Source: Muricoccus nepalensis
GTDB taxonomy: Bacteria; Pseudomonadota; Alphaproteobacteria; Acetobacterales; Acetobacteraceae
Direction of reading: 5' to 3'
Assembly (NCBI RefSeq): GCF_006438825.1
Contig: NZ_RCZP01000007.1
Span: forward strand, 62,001-126,000
DNA: 64,000 nucleotides
Part shown: positions 7,863 through 17,757 of the stretch, one piece after another
Numbering within the stretch: position 1 is the stretch's first letter
Layout: each line of letters opens with the position of its first letter
Translations under genes and position numbers: made by a program
The notes under the pieces: generated by a model
The model's database searches: none
Seen by the model: only the letters and a program-made list of their open reading frames with translations
Told to the model about the DNA's origin: nothing

Positions 7863-8864
7863 ATGAGGATGTTCCCCAAGGCGGCCGCCGTCATCGGCAC
7901 CGCGTTGAGCGTGGCGCTCCCGGCGGCGGCCCAGCCCGCCTGGCAGCCGACCCGCCCGGTGGAGTTCGTGGTCACCTCCGGTGCAGGCGGGGGCACGGAC
8001 CTCTTCGCCCGCACGGTGCAGGCGGCGATCACGCGCCACAACCTCGTTCCCACCTCCATCGTCGTCACCAACAAGGGGGCGGGATCGGGCGCCGAGGGCT
8101 TCGTCTACGGCCGCGGCGCGCAGGGCGACCCGCACAAGGTGATCTTCGGGACGAACAACGAGTGGCTGCTTCCGCTCGTCGCCCGGGTCGCCTGGAAGCC
8201 GCTGGACCTGACGCCGGTCACGGCGATGGCTTTCGACGAGTTCATGCTTTGGGTTAAGGAAGACGCCCCCCACCGCACGGGCGCCGACCTCGTCGCCGCG
8301 GCGCGCGAGCGGCCGGGCGCGCTGCGCATGGGCGGCAGCCAGACGCGCGACACCGACCAGACGCTGACCCTGCTGATCCAGAAGGCGACGGGCACGCGCT
8401 TCACCTACATCCCCTTCCGCGGCGGCGGGGAGGTGGGCGTGCAGCTCGCCGGCGGGCACATCGACGCCAACACCAACAACCCCTCCGAGAGCGTCGGCGG
8501 CTGGCGCGGCGGTCAGGTGCGCCCGGTCTGCGTCTTCCGCCGGGAACCGCTGCCGGTCGGCCCGCGCGTGACCGAGACTCAGTCCTGGTCCGACGTGCCC
8601 ACCTGTGCCAGCCAGGGCATCGCGGTGGAGGAGTTCCGCATGCCGCGCACGGTCTTCCTGCCGCCGACCGTTCCCCCCGCGGCCCAGGCCTACTGGACCG
8701 ACGTGATGCGCCGCGTGAGCGAGACGCCGGAGTGGAAGGACTACATCCAGCGCACAGCCCAGAGCGCCGCCCTTCTGGCGCCGGCCGAGATGCGCGAGAT
8801 GATGGAGCGGGAGGAGCGCTCGGCCCGCGAGCTCTACGGCCCCGAAGGCTGGCTGGTGAACTGA
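7863..8864 (+). CDS. tctC: Tripartite tricarboxylate transporter substrate-binding protein
   Basis: A 333-residue TctC/Bug receptor with an N-terminal signal peptide ending PAAAQ at about residue 23, then WQPTRPVEFVVTSGAGGGTDLFAR. It is divergent from the other receptors in the window: the usual ENRPGAGG loop is replaced by VTNKGAGSGAEGF. GGAGGAG precedes the ATG by about 6 bp. It sits directly upstream of TctB and TctA, so this is the only receptor here with its own permease. It should deliver a carboxylate, probably a sugar acid, from the periplasm. Confidence 0.88.
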   Translation: MRMFPKAAAVIGTALSVALPAAAQPAWQPTRPVEFVVTSGAGGGTDLFARTVQAAITRHNLVPTSIVVTNKGAGSGAEGFVYGRGAQGDPHKVIFGTNNEWLLPLVARVAWKPLDLTPVTAMAFDEFMLWVKEDAPHRTGADLVAAARERPGALRMGGSQTRDTDQTLTLLIQKATGTRFTYIPFRGGGEVGVQLAGGHIDANTNNPSESVGGWRGGQVRPVCVFRREPLPVGPRVTETQSWSDVPTCASQGIAVEEFRMPRTVFLPPTVPPAAQAYWTDVMRRVSETPEWKDYIQRTAQSAALLAPAEMREMMEREERSARELYGPEGWLVN

Positions 8865-8889
8865 CAACCGGCGTGGGGAGGGCGGGTTG

Positions 8890-9372
8890 ATGCTGCGCCG
8901 ACTGCACCTCGAGCTGGGCTTTGCCGCCTGCGTCTTCCTCGTCGGGCTCGTCGGCCTCCGTGGCACGGCCGATCTTGATACCGGCTGGACGTCCGACGGC
9001 CCGCAGGCCGGGTTCTTTCCCCTCCGCGTGTCGCTGATCCTGATGGCGGCCTCGGCTCTCGTCGCGCTGAACGCCTGGCGCGCGCGGGTGGCGCTCTCGC
9101 GCGTCGTGGTGGTCGAGGGGGAGGGCGGCGCGCGGGTTCTGCGCTTCGGGCTGCCCATCCTGGGGATGGTCCTCGTCGCGCAGTGGCTCGGCCTCTACGT
9201 CGCCATGGCCCTTTACCTCCTGGGCGCCATCCGCTTCGCGGGCGGGCGCCGCTGGACGGTGGCGCTCGGGGTTGCGATCGGCGTCACGGCCGTCACCTTC
9301 GTCGTGTTCGAGCGGTGGTTCTCCGTCCCGCTGCTGAAGGGCCCGCTCGAAGTCATGCTGGGCCTGGGCTGA
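8890..9372 (+). CDS. tctB: Tripartite tricarboxylate transporter small permease TctB
   Basis: A 160-residue membrane protein with four predicted hydrophobic segments (about residues 8-25, 43-60, 82-110 and 115-140), the size and layout of TctB. It helps the large TctA subunit couple cation flow to solute uptake. A TTG three bases upstream (8887) could also start translation; ATG 8890 is preferred, and GGGAGGG lies about 8 bp before it. It lies between the receptor and TctA genes, 25 bp and 11 bp apart. Confidence 0.85.
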   Translation: MLRRLHLELGFAACVFLVGLVGLRGTADLDTGWTSDGPQAGFFPLRVSLILMAASALVALNAWRARVALSRVVVVEGEGGARVLRFGLPILGMVLVAQWLGLYVAMALYLLGAIRFAGGRRWTVALGVAIGVTAVTFVVFERWFSVPLLKGPLEVMLGLG

Positions 9373-9383
9373 GGGGCGCGCCG

Positions 9384-10916
9384 ATGCTGTCCAACCTCGA
9401 CGCGCTGATGCACGGCTTCTCCGTCGCGCTGACCGCGCACCACCTCCTGCTCATGGTCGCCGGCGTCCTGCTCGGCATCCTGGTCGGCGTTCTGCCCGGG
9501 CTCGGCGCGCCGAACGGCGTCACGCTGCTGCTGCCGCTCACCTTCTCGATGGACCCGGTCTCGGCCATCATCCTTCTGACCAGCCTCTACTGGGGCGCGC
9601 TCTTCGGCGGCTCCACCACATCCATCCTCTTCAACATCCCGGGCGAGCCCTCCTCGGTCGCGACCACCTTCGACGGCTACCCGATGGCGCGCCAGGGAAG
9701 AGCGAGCGAGGCGCTGACCTACGCCTTCGTCTCCGCCGGCATCGGCGCGCTCGTCGGCATCGTCGTCATCACCCTTCTCTCGAGCGCGGTCGCCTCCTTC
9801 GCGCTCCGCTTCGGGCCGCCGGAATACTTTGCGGTCTACCTCCTTGCCTTCGCCTCCTTCATCGCCTTCGGCGGCGGCGCGCCGCTCAAGACGATCGTCT
9901 CGCTCGCGCTGGGCTTCGGCTTCGGGATGATGGGGATGGACACGGTGTCCGGCTCCATGCGCCTGACCTTCGACATCCCCGAGTTGATCCGCGGCATCTC
10001 CTTCCTCGTCGTCGTCATCGGCCTCTTCGGGCTCGGCGAGCTGCTGCTCACCATCGAGGAGGGACCCGAGTTCAAGGGCGCCAGCGGCCGGCTGGACCCG
10101 CGGGGCATGCTGCGCGCCCTGGCCAGCATGCCCCGCTACTGGGTGGCGGTGCTGCGCGGCAGCGCGGTCGGCGTGTGGATGGGCATCACCCCCGGCGGGC
10201 CCACGGCGGCCTCCTTCATGTCCTACGGACTGGCGCGCCGCACCTCGCGCAACGGCGTCCGCTTCGGCCAGGGCGAGCCCGAGGGGGTGATCGCGCCGGA
10301 GACCGCGGACCACGCCGCCGGCACCTCGGCCATGCTGCCCATGCTCTCCCTCGGCATCCCTGGCTCCGCCACCTCGGCGGTGATGCTCGGCGGCCTGATG
10401 ATCTGGGGCCTCAACCCCGGCCCCATGCTGTTCATCGAGCAGCGCGACTTCGTCTGGGGCATGATCGCCTCGATGTACCTCGGCAACGTCATCGGCGTGA
10501 TCCTGGCCCTCGCCACCGTGCCGCTCTTCGCTGCGATGCTCTCCGTCTCCTTCTCCATCATCGGGCCAGTCATCGTCACGGTCTGCCTCGTCGGCGCCTA
10601 CACCGTGGCCGGCGCACCCTTCGACCTCTGGCTTGCGGTCGCGTTCGGCGTCGCGGGCTACCTGATGAAGAAGCTCGACTACCCGCTCGCGCCGCTCGTG
10701 CTGGCCATGGTCATCGGCGACAAGGCCGAGGACGCCTTCCGCCAGTCCATGCTCATGTCCAGCGGCTCGCTCGGGGTACTCTGGTCGAACCCGCTGGTGG
10801 GCACGCTCTCCACCATCGCCGCTCTCTTCCTGCTCTGGCCCCTGGCCTCGGCGCTGCTGGGCTGGCGGCGGACGAGCAAGGCGATGAGGCTGGCGCCGCC
10901 GGAGCCCGGCGCCTAG
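9384..10916 (+). CDS. tctA: Tripartite tricarboxylate transporter large permease TctA
   Basis: A 510-residue polytopic inner-membrane protein with about 12 hydrophobic segments. The family signature appears as GVLPGLGAPNGVTLLLPLT near the N-terminus, and as YWGALFGGSTTSILFNIPG with the following SVATTFDGYPMARQG at about residues 70-108. A symmetric second half repeats the pattern (WMGITPGGPTAASFMSYG, LSLGIPGSATSAVMLGGLM). It forms the channel-like core of the cation-coupled importer with the preceding TctB and TctC. Length and motifs match the family closely. Confidence 0.93.
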   Translation: MLSNLDALMHGFSVALTAHHLLLMVAGVLLGILVGVLPGLGAPNGVTLLLPLTFSMDPVSAIILLTSLYWGALFGGSTTSILFNIPGEPSSVATTFDGYPMARQGRASEALTYAFVSAGIGALVGIVVITLLSSAVASFALRFGPPEYFAVYLLAFASFIAFGGGAPLKTIVSLALGFGFGMMGMDTVSGSMRLTFDIPELIRGISFLVVVIGLFGLGELLLTIEEGPEFKGASGRLDPRGMLRALASMPRYWVAVLRGSAVGVWMGITPGGPTAASFMSYGLARRTSRNGVRFGQGEPEGVIAPETADHAAGTSAMLPMLSLGIPGSATSAVMLGGLMIWGLNPGPMLFIEQRDFVWGMIASMYLGNVIGVILALATVPLFAAMLSVSFSIIGPVIVTVCLVGAYTVAGAPFDLWLAVAFGVAGYLMKKLDYPLAPLVLAMVIGDKAEDAFRQSMLMSSGSLGVLWSNPLVGTLSTIAALFLLWPLASALLGWRRTSKAMRLAPPEPGA

Positions 10917-10995
10917 CCTTCCGCCCCCCCTTCCGAGCACCCGCCCCGCCGACGCGGGCGCGCCGCCACCCCGTCCCGCAGAGAGGACCGACGAC

Positions 10996-12747
<1,752 letters not shown>

Positions 12748-12754
12748 GCCGACC

Positions 12755-14131
12755 GTGAACCACGAGATCCTGTTCCGCGACCTCGGCGACCGTCGCATCC
12801 GCTTCGCCCTGACGGGGGCGAAAGGGGGCTTCTCCCGCACGCTGCTGGGCCAGGTCCGCCTCCTCCCCTGGCTGCAGCCCGCCGTCCTCTGCGACCTGGA
12901 CCCGGCGGGCGTCGTGACCCTGCTGCGGGAGCTCCGCTTCCCCGAGGACGCCGCAGCCGTCTGCGAGGACGCGGCTGCGGCCGCCGCCGCCGCGCGGGAG
13001 GGACGCATCGCCGTGGTGCGCGACCACGCCCTGCTGGGCGCGGTGCCGCACGACGTCGTGGTGGAGGCGACCGGCCATCCCGAGGTCGGCGCCCGCGTCG
13101 CGCTCGACGCGATCGAGCGGGGCGCGCATGTCGCGATGGTCAGCAAGGAGGTCGATTCGGTCGTCGGGCCGCACCTCAACCAGCGCGCGTCGGCGCGGGG
13201 GCTCGTCTACACGACGGCCGAGGGCGACCAGCCCGCGAACCTCATCGGCCTGGTCACCTGGGCGCGGCAGCTGGGGCTGGAGGTGGTCGCCGCCGGCAAA
13301 TCCAGCGAGTACGACTTTGTCTTCGACCCCGCGACCGGGCGCGTCGCCTGGACGGACCGTGAGTGCGAGGCGCCGGCCCTGGCCGGCCTCTGGCAACTCG
13401 GCGACGACGTGGCCGCGACCCTGGCGCGCCGGGCGGAAGCCCTGGCGGCGCTGCCGCAGAGCGCGACGCCCGACTATTGCGAGATGAACGTCGTCGCCAA
13501 CTCCACAGGGCTGCTTCCGTCGCGCGACGCGCTCAGCTACCCGCTCTGCCGGATCACGGAGCTGGCGGACATCTTCGTGCCCCGCGCGAGCGGCGGCGTG
13601 CTGGACCGCACCGGCGTGGTGGACGTGTTCAACCTCATCCGCAGGCCGGACGAGGTGAGCTTCGGCGGCGGCGTCTTCGTCGTCGTCCGCTGCGCCGACC
13701 CCGCGACCTGGGAGACGTTGCGCGGGAAGGGCCACGTCGTGTCGCGCGACGGGCGCCACGCCTGCATCTTCCTTCCTTACCACCTCATGGGCGTGGAGAC
13801 GCCGCTGTCGCTTCTCTCCGCCGTGCTCCACGGCCGGCCCTCGGGCGGCGACCGGCAGCGCGTGCAGGCGGTCATGGTCGCGCGGGCCGACCGCGACTTC
13901 CAAGCGGGCGAGGTGCTGCGCATGGGCGGCCACCACCACGTCATGGAGGACTGCACGGCCCTGCTTCTGCCGGCCGGCGAGGCGGACGGCCTCGCGCCCT
14001 TCTACCTCGCCGCCAACAAGCCGCTGCGCCGCGACGTGGCGCGCGGCAGCCTCGTCCCCGAGAGCGCGGTGGAGCTCGACGGATCGCTCCTGCAGGCGCT
14101 TCGCCGCGACACCCCTCTTCCTGCTGCCTGA
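12755..14131 (+). CDS. NAD(P)-dependent oxidoreductase with C-terminal SAF domain
   Basis: A 458-residue protein with an N-terminal Rossmann half (RFALTGAKGGFSRTLL at about 16-31, then VVVEATGHPEVGARVALDAI) resembling homoserine-dehydrogenase-type NAD(P) binding. A middle substrate domain follows, then a C-terminal SAF-like (FlgA/antifreeze-type) segment at about 370-458 (VARADRDFQAGEVLRMGG). Proteins of this architecture are found in branched or unusual sugar-acid pathways. The GTG start is 7 bp after the IlvD stop. Its exact reaction is unknown; oxidation or isomerisation of the dehydratase substrate or product is most likely. Confidence 0.7.
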   Translation: MNHEILFRDLGDRRIRFALTGAKGGFSRTLLGQVRLLPWLQPAVLCDLDPAGVVTLLRELRFPEDAAAVCEDAAAAAAAAREGRIAVVRDHALLGAVPHDVVVEATGHPEVGARVALDAIERGAHVAMVSKEVDSVVGPHLNQRASARGLVYTTAEGDQPANLIGLVTWARQLGLEVVAAGKSSEYDFVFDPATGRVAWTDRECEAPALAGLWQLGDDVAATLARRAEALAALPQSATPDYCEMNVVANSTGLLPSRDALSYPLCRITELADIFVPRASGGVLDRTGVVDVFNLIRRPDEVSFGGGVFVVVRCADPATWETLRGKGHVVSRDGRHACIFLPYHLMGVETPLSLLSAVLHGRPSGGDRQRVQAVMVARADRDFQAGEVLRMGGHHHVMEDCTALLLPAGEADGLAPFYLAANKPLRRDVARGSLVPESAVELDGSLLQALRRDTPLPAA

Positions 14132-14149
14132 TCCGTCCGGAGAATGCCG

Positions 14150-15076
14150 ATGAGCCAGACCCGCCCGCGCTACCGGGGCGTCTTCCCCGTGGTCCCCACG
14201 ATTTTCGACGAGGCCGGGGAGCTCGACCTCGAGGGGCAGAAGCGCTGCGTGGACTTCATGATCGGCGCGGGCTCCGACGGCCTCTGCATCCTTGCGAACT
14301 TCTCGGAGCAGTTCGTCCTCTCGGACCACGAGCGCGAGGTGCTGACCGGGGCGATCCTCGATCACGTGGCCGGGCGCGTGCCGGTTATCGTGACCACCAC
14401 GCATTTCTCCACCCGCGTCTGCGCCGAGCGTTCCCGCCAAGCCCAGGCAGCCGGCGGCGCCATGGTGATGGTGATGCCGCCCTACCATGGCGCGACCATC
14501 CGTGTCCCCGAGGCGCGGATCCACGACTTCTTCCGCGGCGTGTCGGACGCGATCGGGATCCCGATCATGATCCAGGACGCGCCGGTCAGCGGAACCCCGC
14601 TCTCGGCGCCGTTCCTCGCCCGCCTCGCGCGCGAGATCGAGCAGGTCTCCTACTTCAAGGTGGAGGTGCCCTTCGCCGCCGCGAAGCTGCGCGAGCTGCT
14701 GCAGCTCGGCGGGGACGCCATCGAGGGCCCCTGGGACGGGGAGGAGGCGATCACCCTCATGGCGGACCTCGACGCCGGGGCCACCGGCGCGATGACGGGT
14801 GGCGGCTACCCCGACGGCATCCGCCAGATCGTGGACGCCTACCGGGACGGGCGGCGGGACGAGGCGGCCGAGGCCTACCAGCGCTGGCTGCCGCTCATCA
14901 ACTACGAGAACCGGCAATGCGGCCTGCTCGCGGCCAAGGCGCTGATGAAGGAGGGCGGGATCATCGCCTGCGACGCGCCGCGCGCGCCGCTCGCGCCGCT
15001 GCACCCCGCCACGCGCGCCGGCCTGATCGAGGTGGCGGCGCGCGCGGGCGCGCGGGTGCTGCGCTGGGGGCGGTGA
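14150..15076 (+). CDS. DapA-family (dihydrodipicolinate synthase-like) aldolase or dehydratase
   Basis: A 308-residue TIM-barrel lyase of the DapA/NAL family. The Schiff-base lysine is K170 in SYFKVEVPF. Two canonical features are altered: GTTGE is replaced by ANFSEQ (about 49-54) and the YNxP tyrosine loop by IQDAPVSG (about 141-148), so it is not DapA itself and belongs to a divergent catabolic subgroup. GGAGA sits 6 bp before ATG 14150 and touches an in-frame ATG at 14144, so 14150 is preferred. It is the last gene of the 6770-15076 operon and probably cleaves or dehydrates the 2-keto-3-deoxy acid made upstream. Confidence 0.8.
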   Translation: MSQTRPRYRGVFPVVPTIFDEAGELDLEGQKRCVDFMIGAGSDGLCILANFSEQFVLSDHEREVLTGAILDHVAGRVPVIVTTTHFSTRVCAERSRQAQAAGGAMVMVMPPYHGATIRVPEARIHDFFRGVSDAIGIPIMIQDAPVSGTPLSAPFLARLAREIEQVSYFKVEVPFAAAKLRELLQLGGDAIEGPWDGEEAITLMADLDAGATGAMTGGGYPDGIRQIVDAYRDGRRDEAAEAYQRWLPLINYENRQCGLLAAKALMKEGGIIACDAPRAPLAPLHPATRAGLIEVAARAGARVLRWGR

Positions 15077-15118
15077 GGCGCGCGGCGGACGGCCGCGTCC
15101 CGGCGGGGCCGCCGCCGC

Positions 15119-16102
15119 TCAGGGTTCCAGGCGCACGTCGGTCCGCTCCACGACGCCGCGGAACTTCGCGAGCTCGGCCCCGAGGAAGGCCTCGGCGTCG
15201 CGCGGCTCGTTCGGCCGCGTCCACGGCGCGACGCCGGCCGTCAGCAGGCGCTCCCTCAGCCGCGGCTCGGCGATCGCGGCGCGGATCGCGCGGTTGACCG
15301 CCGCCGTGACCTCGGGCGGCAGCCCCCGCGGGCCGATGACGGCGAACCAGTTCTCGAGGTCGAAGCCGGGAAGGACGGACTCGTTCAGGGTCGGTACGTC
15401 GGGGAAGGAGGGGAAGCGCTCGAGGCCCGTCACCGCCACGGCGCGCACGCGCCCGTCGTTCACCTGCCCAGCCGCCGAGGCGAGCACCGCCACGCCCCAC
15501 TGGGTCTCGCCCCGCGCGATGCTCTCCACCATCTGCCCGCCGGACCGGTAGGGCACGTGCGGGAAGCGGCCGCCGAGCCCGATGACCGCGGCCACCATCT
15601 CCGCCGAGAGATGCGGCATAGAGGCGACGCCGGAGGAGGCGAAGGGCAGCGTCTCCGGCGAGGCCTCGCGGAAGCGCGCGATCGCCTCGGCGGTGGTGCG
15701 CGCGGGAGAGCCGGGGGGCACGACCATGATCATGGGGCCCGTGCCGATCATGGCGATGTGGGTGTAGTCGACCATGACGTCGTAGCGCGTGCCGCCCTGG
15801 ACCGCGTTCGGGGCGAGCGCGTGGGAGGAGGCCTCGACGAGCATCAGCGTGTAGCCGTCCGGCGGCTGGCGGCGGAGCCAGTCGCTGGCGACCACGCCGG
15901 CCGCGCCCGGGCGGTTCTCGACGACGACCCGGCCGCCGGACAGCGCGGGGCCCAGCCGGTCCGCGACCAGCCGCGCCGTCACGTCGGTGGACCCGCCGGG
16001 CGCGAAGCCCGTGACCAGGGTGACGGCGCGGTCGGGGTAGGCGAGGGCGGGCGCGGCCAGCGAGGCCGCGAGGGCGGATCCGAGCACGGCGCGGCGGTAC
16101 AT
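15119..16102 (-). CDS. Bug-family (TctC-like) periplasmic receptor
   Basis: A 327-residue Bug receptor: signal peptide ending near residue 21 (AAPALA), then YPDRAVTLVTGFAPGGSTDVTAR and VVENRPGAAGVV. ATG 16102 has AGGGGAGG 8 bp upstream, which fixes the start. It is convergent with the DapA-family gene (42 bp apart). No permease genes are adjacent, so it is an orphan receptor. Its position at the end of the sugar-acid operon may mean it supplies an alternative ligand to the TctAB permease there, but that is a guess. Confidence 0.87.
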   Translation of the reverse strand: MYRRAVLGSALAASLAAPALAYPDRAVTLVTGFAPGGSTDVTARLVADRLGPALSGGRVVVENRPGAAGVVASDWLRRQPPDGYTLMLVEASSHALAPNAVQGGTRYDVMVDYTHIAMIGTGPMIMVVPPGSPARTTAEAIARFREASPETLPFASSGVASMPHLSAEMVAAVIGLGGRFPHVPYRSGGQMVESIARGETQWGVAVLASAAGQVNDGRVRAVAVTGLERFPSFPDVPTLNESVLPGFDLENWFAVIGPRGLPPEVTAAVNRAIRAAIAEPRLRERLLTAGVAPWTRPNEPRDAEAFLGAELAKFRGVVERTDVRLEP

Positions 16103-16132
16103 GGCGACGACCTCCCCTGTTTTTCCGGCGAT

Positions 16133-16178
16133 GGTTGCGCCACCGCGCGGCGGGCGCAAGCACCGCCGTTGCGCAACC
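16133..16178. repeat. Inverted repeat GGTTGCGC / GCGCAACC in a divergent promoter region
   Basis: GGTTGCGC (16133-16140) and its exact complement GCGCAACC (16171-16178) are separated by 30 bp of GC-rich sequence. They lie in the 192 bp gap between the minus-strand Bug gene and the plus-strand esterase gene. The spacing suits a looped or dimeric regulator site more than a terminator, because both flanking genes are transcribed away from it. No promoter hexamers stand out. Confidence 0.35.
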
Positions 16179-16294
16179 GGCACGGGAGCGTCGCGAGGAG
16201 GAATGATCTTGATGTGATCGGGCCCCGGCGCGGGGCTCGCGCTACGGTCCGGCAAGTCCGCCTTTCGAGCGGGACGGATCCGGGAGAAACGTGC

Positions 16295-17281
16295 ATGAAT
16301 TCTGTTCGCGCATGGGCGGCCGCCATCGTGGTCGCGGGGCTTGCCGCCGCGCCGGCGATGGGCGCGACCTACGACAGCCTCTTCGTCTTCGGCGCGAGCG
16401 AATCCGACAGCGGCAACATCTACGCCCTGACCAACGGCACGACGCCGCAAAGCCCGCCCTACGCCCAGCGCTACTCGAACGGCCCAGTCGCCGTGGAGTA
16501 CATGGCGCGCAGCCTCGGCATCCCCCTGACCTATTCCGAGAACCCCTCGGCGGGGAACCAGAGCCTCAACTTCGCGATCGGCGGCTCGCTGACGGACACG
16601 CGGAACAACGTGCCCGCCCTCGGCAACGGCTACGGCATCCTCGACCAGGTCGGCGACTTCCAGGCGCGCGTTAGCGCCGGCAGCCTTTCCTTCAACCCCG
16701 CCACGACCCTGTTCCTCATCATCGGCGGCGGGAACGACATCCTGCGCACCGGCTTCTTCGGAACCGATCCCGCGACCGTCGTGCCGAACGCGGTCAGCAG
16801 CGTCGCCTCCGAGGTGCGGACCCTCGTCGGCCTCGGCGCGGAGCACGTCGCGGTCTCCACCATCAACAACATCGGCACGCTGCCCGTCGCGCAGCCCGCG
16901 CGGGCGGAGCTCTACGGTCAGTTGTCGGGAAGCCTCAACACCGCCTACCGCTCCCTCGCGGCCTCGCTCGCCACGACGCTCTCGGCGGATGTCTTCGCGG
17001 TGGAGCGCGGCGCCATCCTCGACACCATCATCGCCAACTTCCGCGACTACGGCTTCACCAACGCGACCGACACCTGCGTCGCGAACGGGACGGTCTGTGC
17101 CAACCCGGACCAGTACGTCTTCTGGGACAGCGTCCACGTGACCACCGCCGTGCACCGCCTCGTCGGCGAGCAGCTCGCCGGGCTGGTGTCGCCGACCGCC
17201 GTGCCGGAGCCGATGTCCCTTGCCCTGTTCGGCGTCGGCCTCGCCGGGCTGGCCGCCGTGCGGCGCCGGCGGGCGGCCTGA
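16295..17281 (+). CDS. GDSL/SGNH esterase with PEP-CTERM sorting tail
   Basis: A 328-residue exported esterase or lipase. A signal peptide runs to about residue 23 (APAMGA). The nucleophile block reads FVFGASESDSGN with S35 in place (GDSL changed to GASE). The GxND block is GGGNDIL at about 145, and the catalytic Asp-His pair is WDSVH near 290. The last 25 residues (VPEPMSLALFGVG, hydrophobic helix, RRRRAA) are a classic PEP-CTERM anchor, so the protein is expected to be processed by an exosortase and released or anchored at the surface. No exosortase gene is in the window. Fold and sorting signal are clear; the ester substrate is not. Confidence 0.88.
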   Translation: MNSVRAWAAAIVVAGLAAAPAMGATYDSLFVFGASESDSGNIYALTNGTTPQSPPYAQRYSNGPVAVEYMARSLGIPLTYSENPSAGNQSLNFAIGGSLTDTRNNVPALGNGYGILDQVGDFQARVSAGSLSFNPATTLFLIIGGGNDILRTGFFGTDPATVVPNAVSSVASEVRTLVGLGAEHVAVSTINNIGTLPVAQPARAELYGQLSGSLNTAYRSLAASLATTLSADVFAVERGAILDTIIANFRDYGFTNATDTCVANGTVCANPDQYVFWDSVHVTTAVHRLVGEQLAGLVSPTAVPEPMSLALFGVGLAGLAAVRRRRAA

Positions 17282-17291
17282 CGCGCGGTCC

Positions 17292-17307
17292 GGCCCGGGG
17301 TCGGGCC
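17292..17307. terminator. GC hairpin between convergent genes
   Basis: GGCCCG-GGGT-CGGGCC forms a perfect 6 bp stem with a 4 nt loop, 10 bp after the esterase stop and touching the stop of the convergent 125-residue gene. The position suits a bidirectional terminator, but there is no T-tract, so it may only assist Rho. Confidence 0.35.
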
Positions 17308-17684
17308 TAGCGGTCCGCGGCCCGCTTGCCCTCGGCGGCCTCGGCGTCCATGGCGGCGAGGTAGTCCCGGAGGGCGGAGGCCGGGATGGCGTAGACCCGG
17401 CCGTCCCGGGGGAACAGGTCCAGCGCTAGGCCGAGCTTGGCGCGTGCCCCGAGGGACGTGGCCGCGGGGATGCGGCCGATCTCCGCCTCGAGGGCGTCGA
17501 GCGCGCGCCAGGTGGTGCCGGACCGGGCGGGCTCGGCGTTCCCCCGCGCCCGCACCTTGGCGGCCATCTCGTCGCGCATCCCGATGTAGCGGTCGATCGC
17601 CGCCAGGAGGACGGCGTCCGGGTGGTTCGCCGTGCTCTCCAGGCCGAAGGCGGAAAGGAGGCGTTTGCTGTCGCGGTCGGTCAA
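17307..17684 (-). CDS. Hypothetical protein, 125 residues
   Basis: I do not recognise this family. It is a soluble, largely helical, charged protein beginning MTDRDSKRLLSAFGLE with no signal peptide or membrane segment. A central stretch (LLAAIDRYIGMRDEMAAKVRARG) looks like an amphipathic helix, and the tail is Ala/Glu/Lys-rich. It lies between the esterase (convergent) and the CoA transferase gene (same strand, 69 bp upstream). A credible promoter with an overlapping inverted repeat lies 45-73 bp before its ATG, which supports it being a real, independently regulated gene. Confidence 0.6.
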   Translation of the reverse strand: MTDRDSKRLLSAFGLESTANHPDAVLLAAIDRYIGMRDEMAAKVRARGNAEPARSGTTWRALDALEAEIGRIPAATSLGARAKLGLALDLFPRDGRVYAIPASALRDYLAAMDAEAAEGKRAADR

Positions 17685-17713
17685 GGCGCGGCTCCACCAA
17701 GGGTCGGCGAGAA

Positions 17714-17757
17714 CATCACGAGAAAGTGATGGTATCGTCCGTGATGATGGATTTCAA
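17714..17757 (-). promoter_or_regulatory. Sigma-70-type promoter with overlapping inverted repeat
   Basis: Read on the minus strand, TTGAAA (17757-17752) is followed after exactly 17 bp by TACCAT (17734-17729), a good match to -35/-10 boxes. A perfect inverted repeat CATCAC-GAGAAA-GTGATG occupies 17714-17731 and covers the downstream part of the -10. A further GTGATG is at 17741-17746 in the spacer. The arrangement is what a repressor site would look like. The predicted transcript would have a leader of about 38 nt before the ATG at 17684. Confidence 0.5.
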
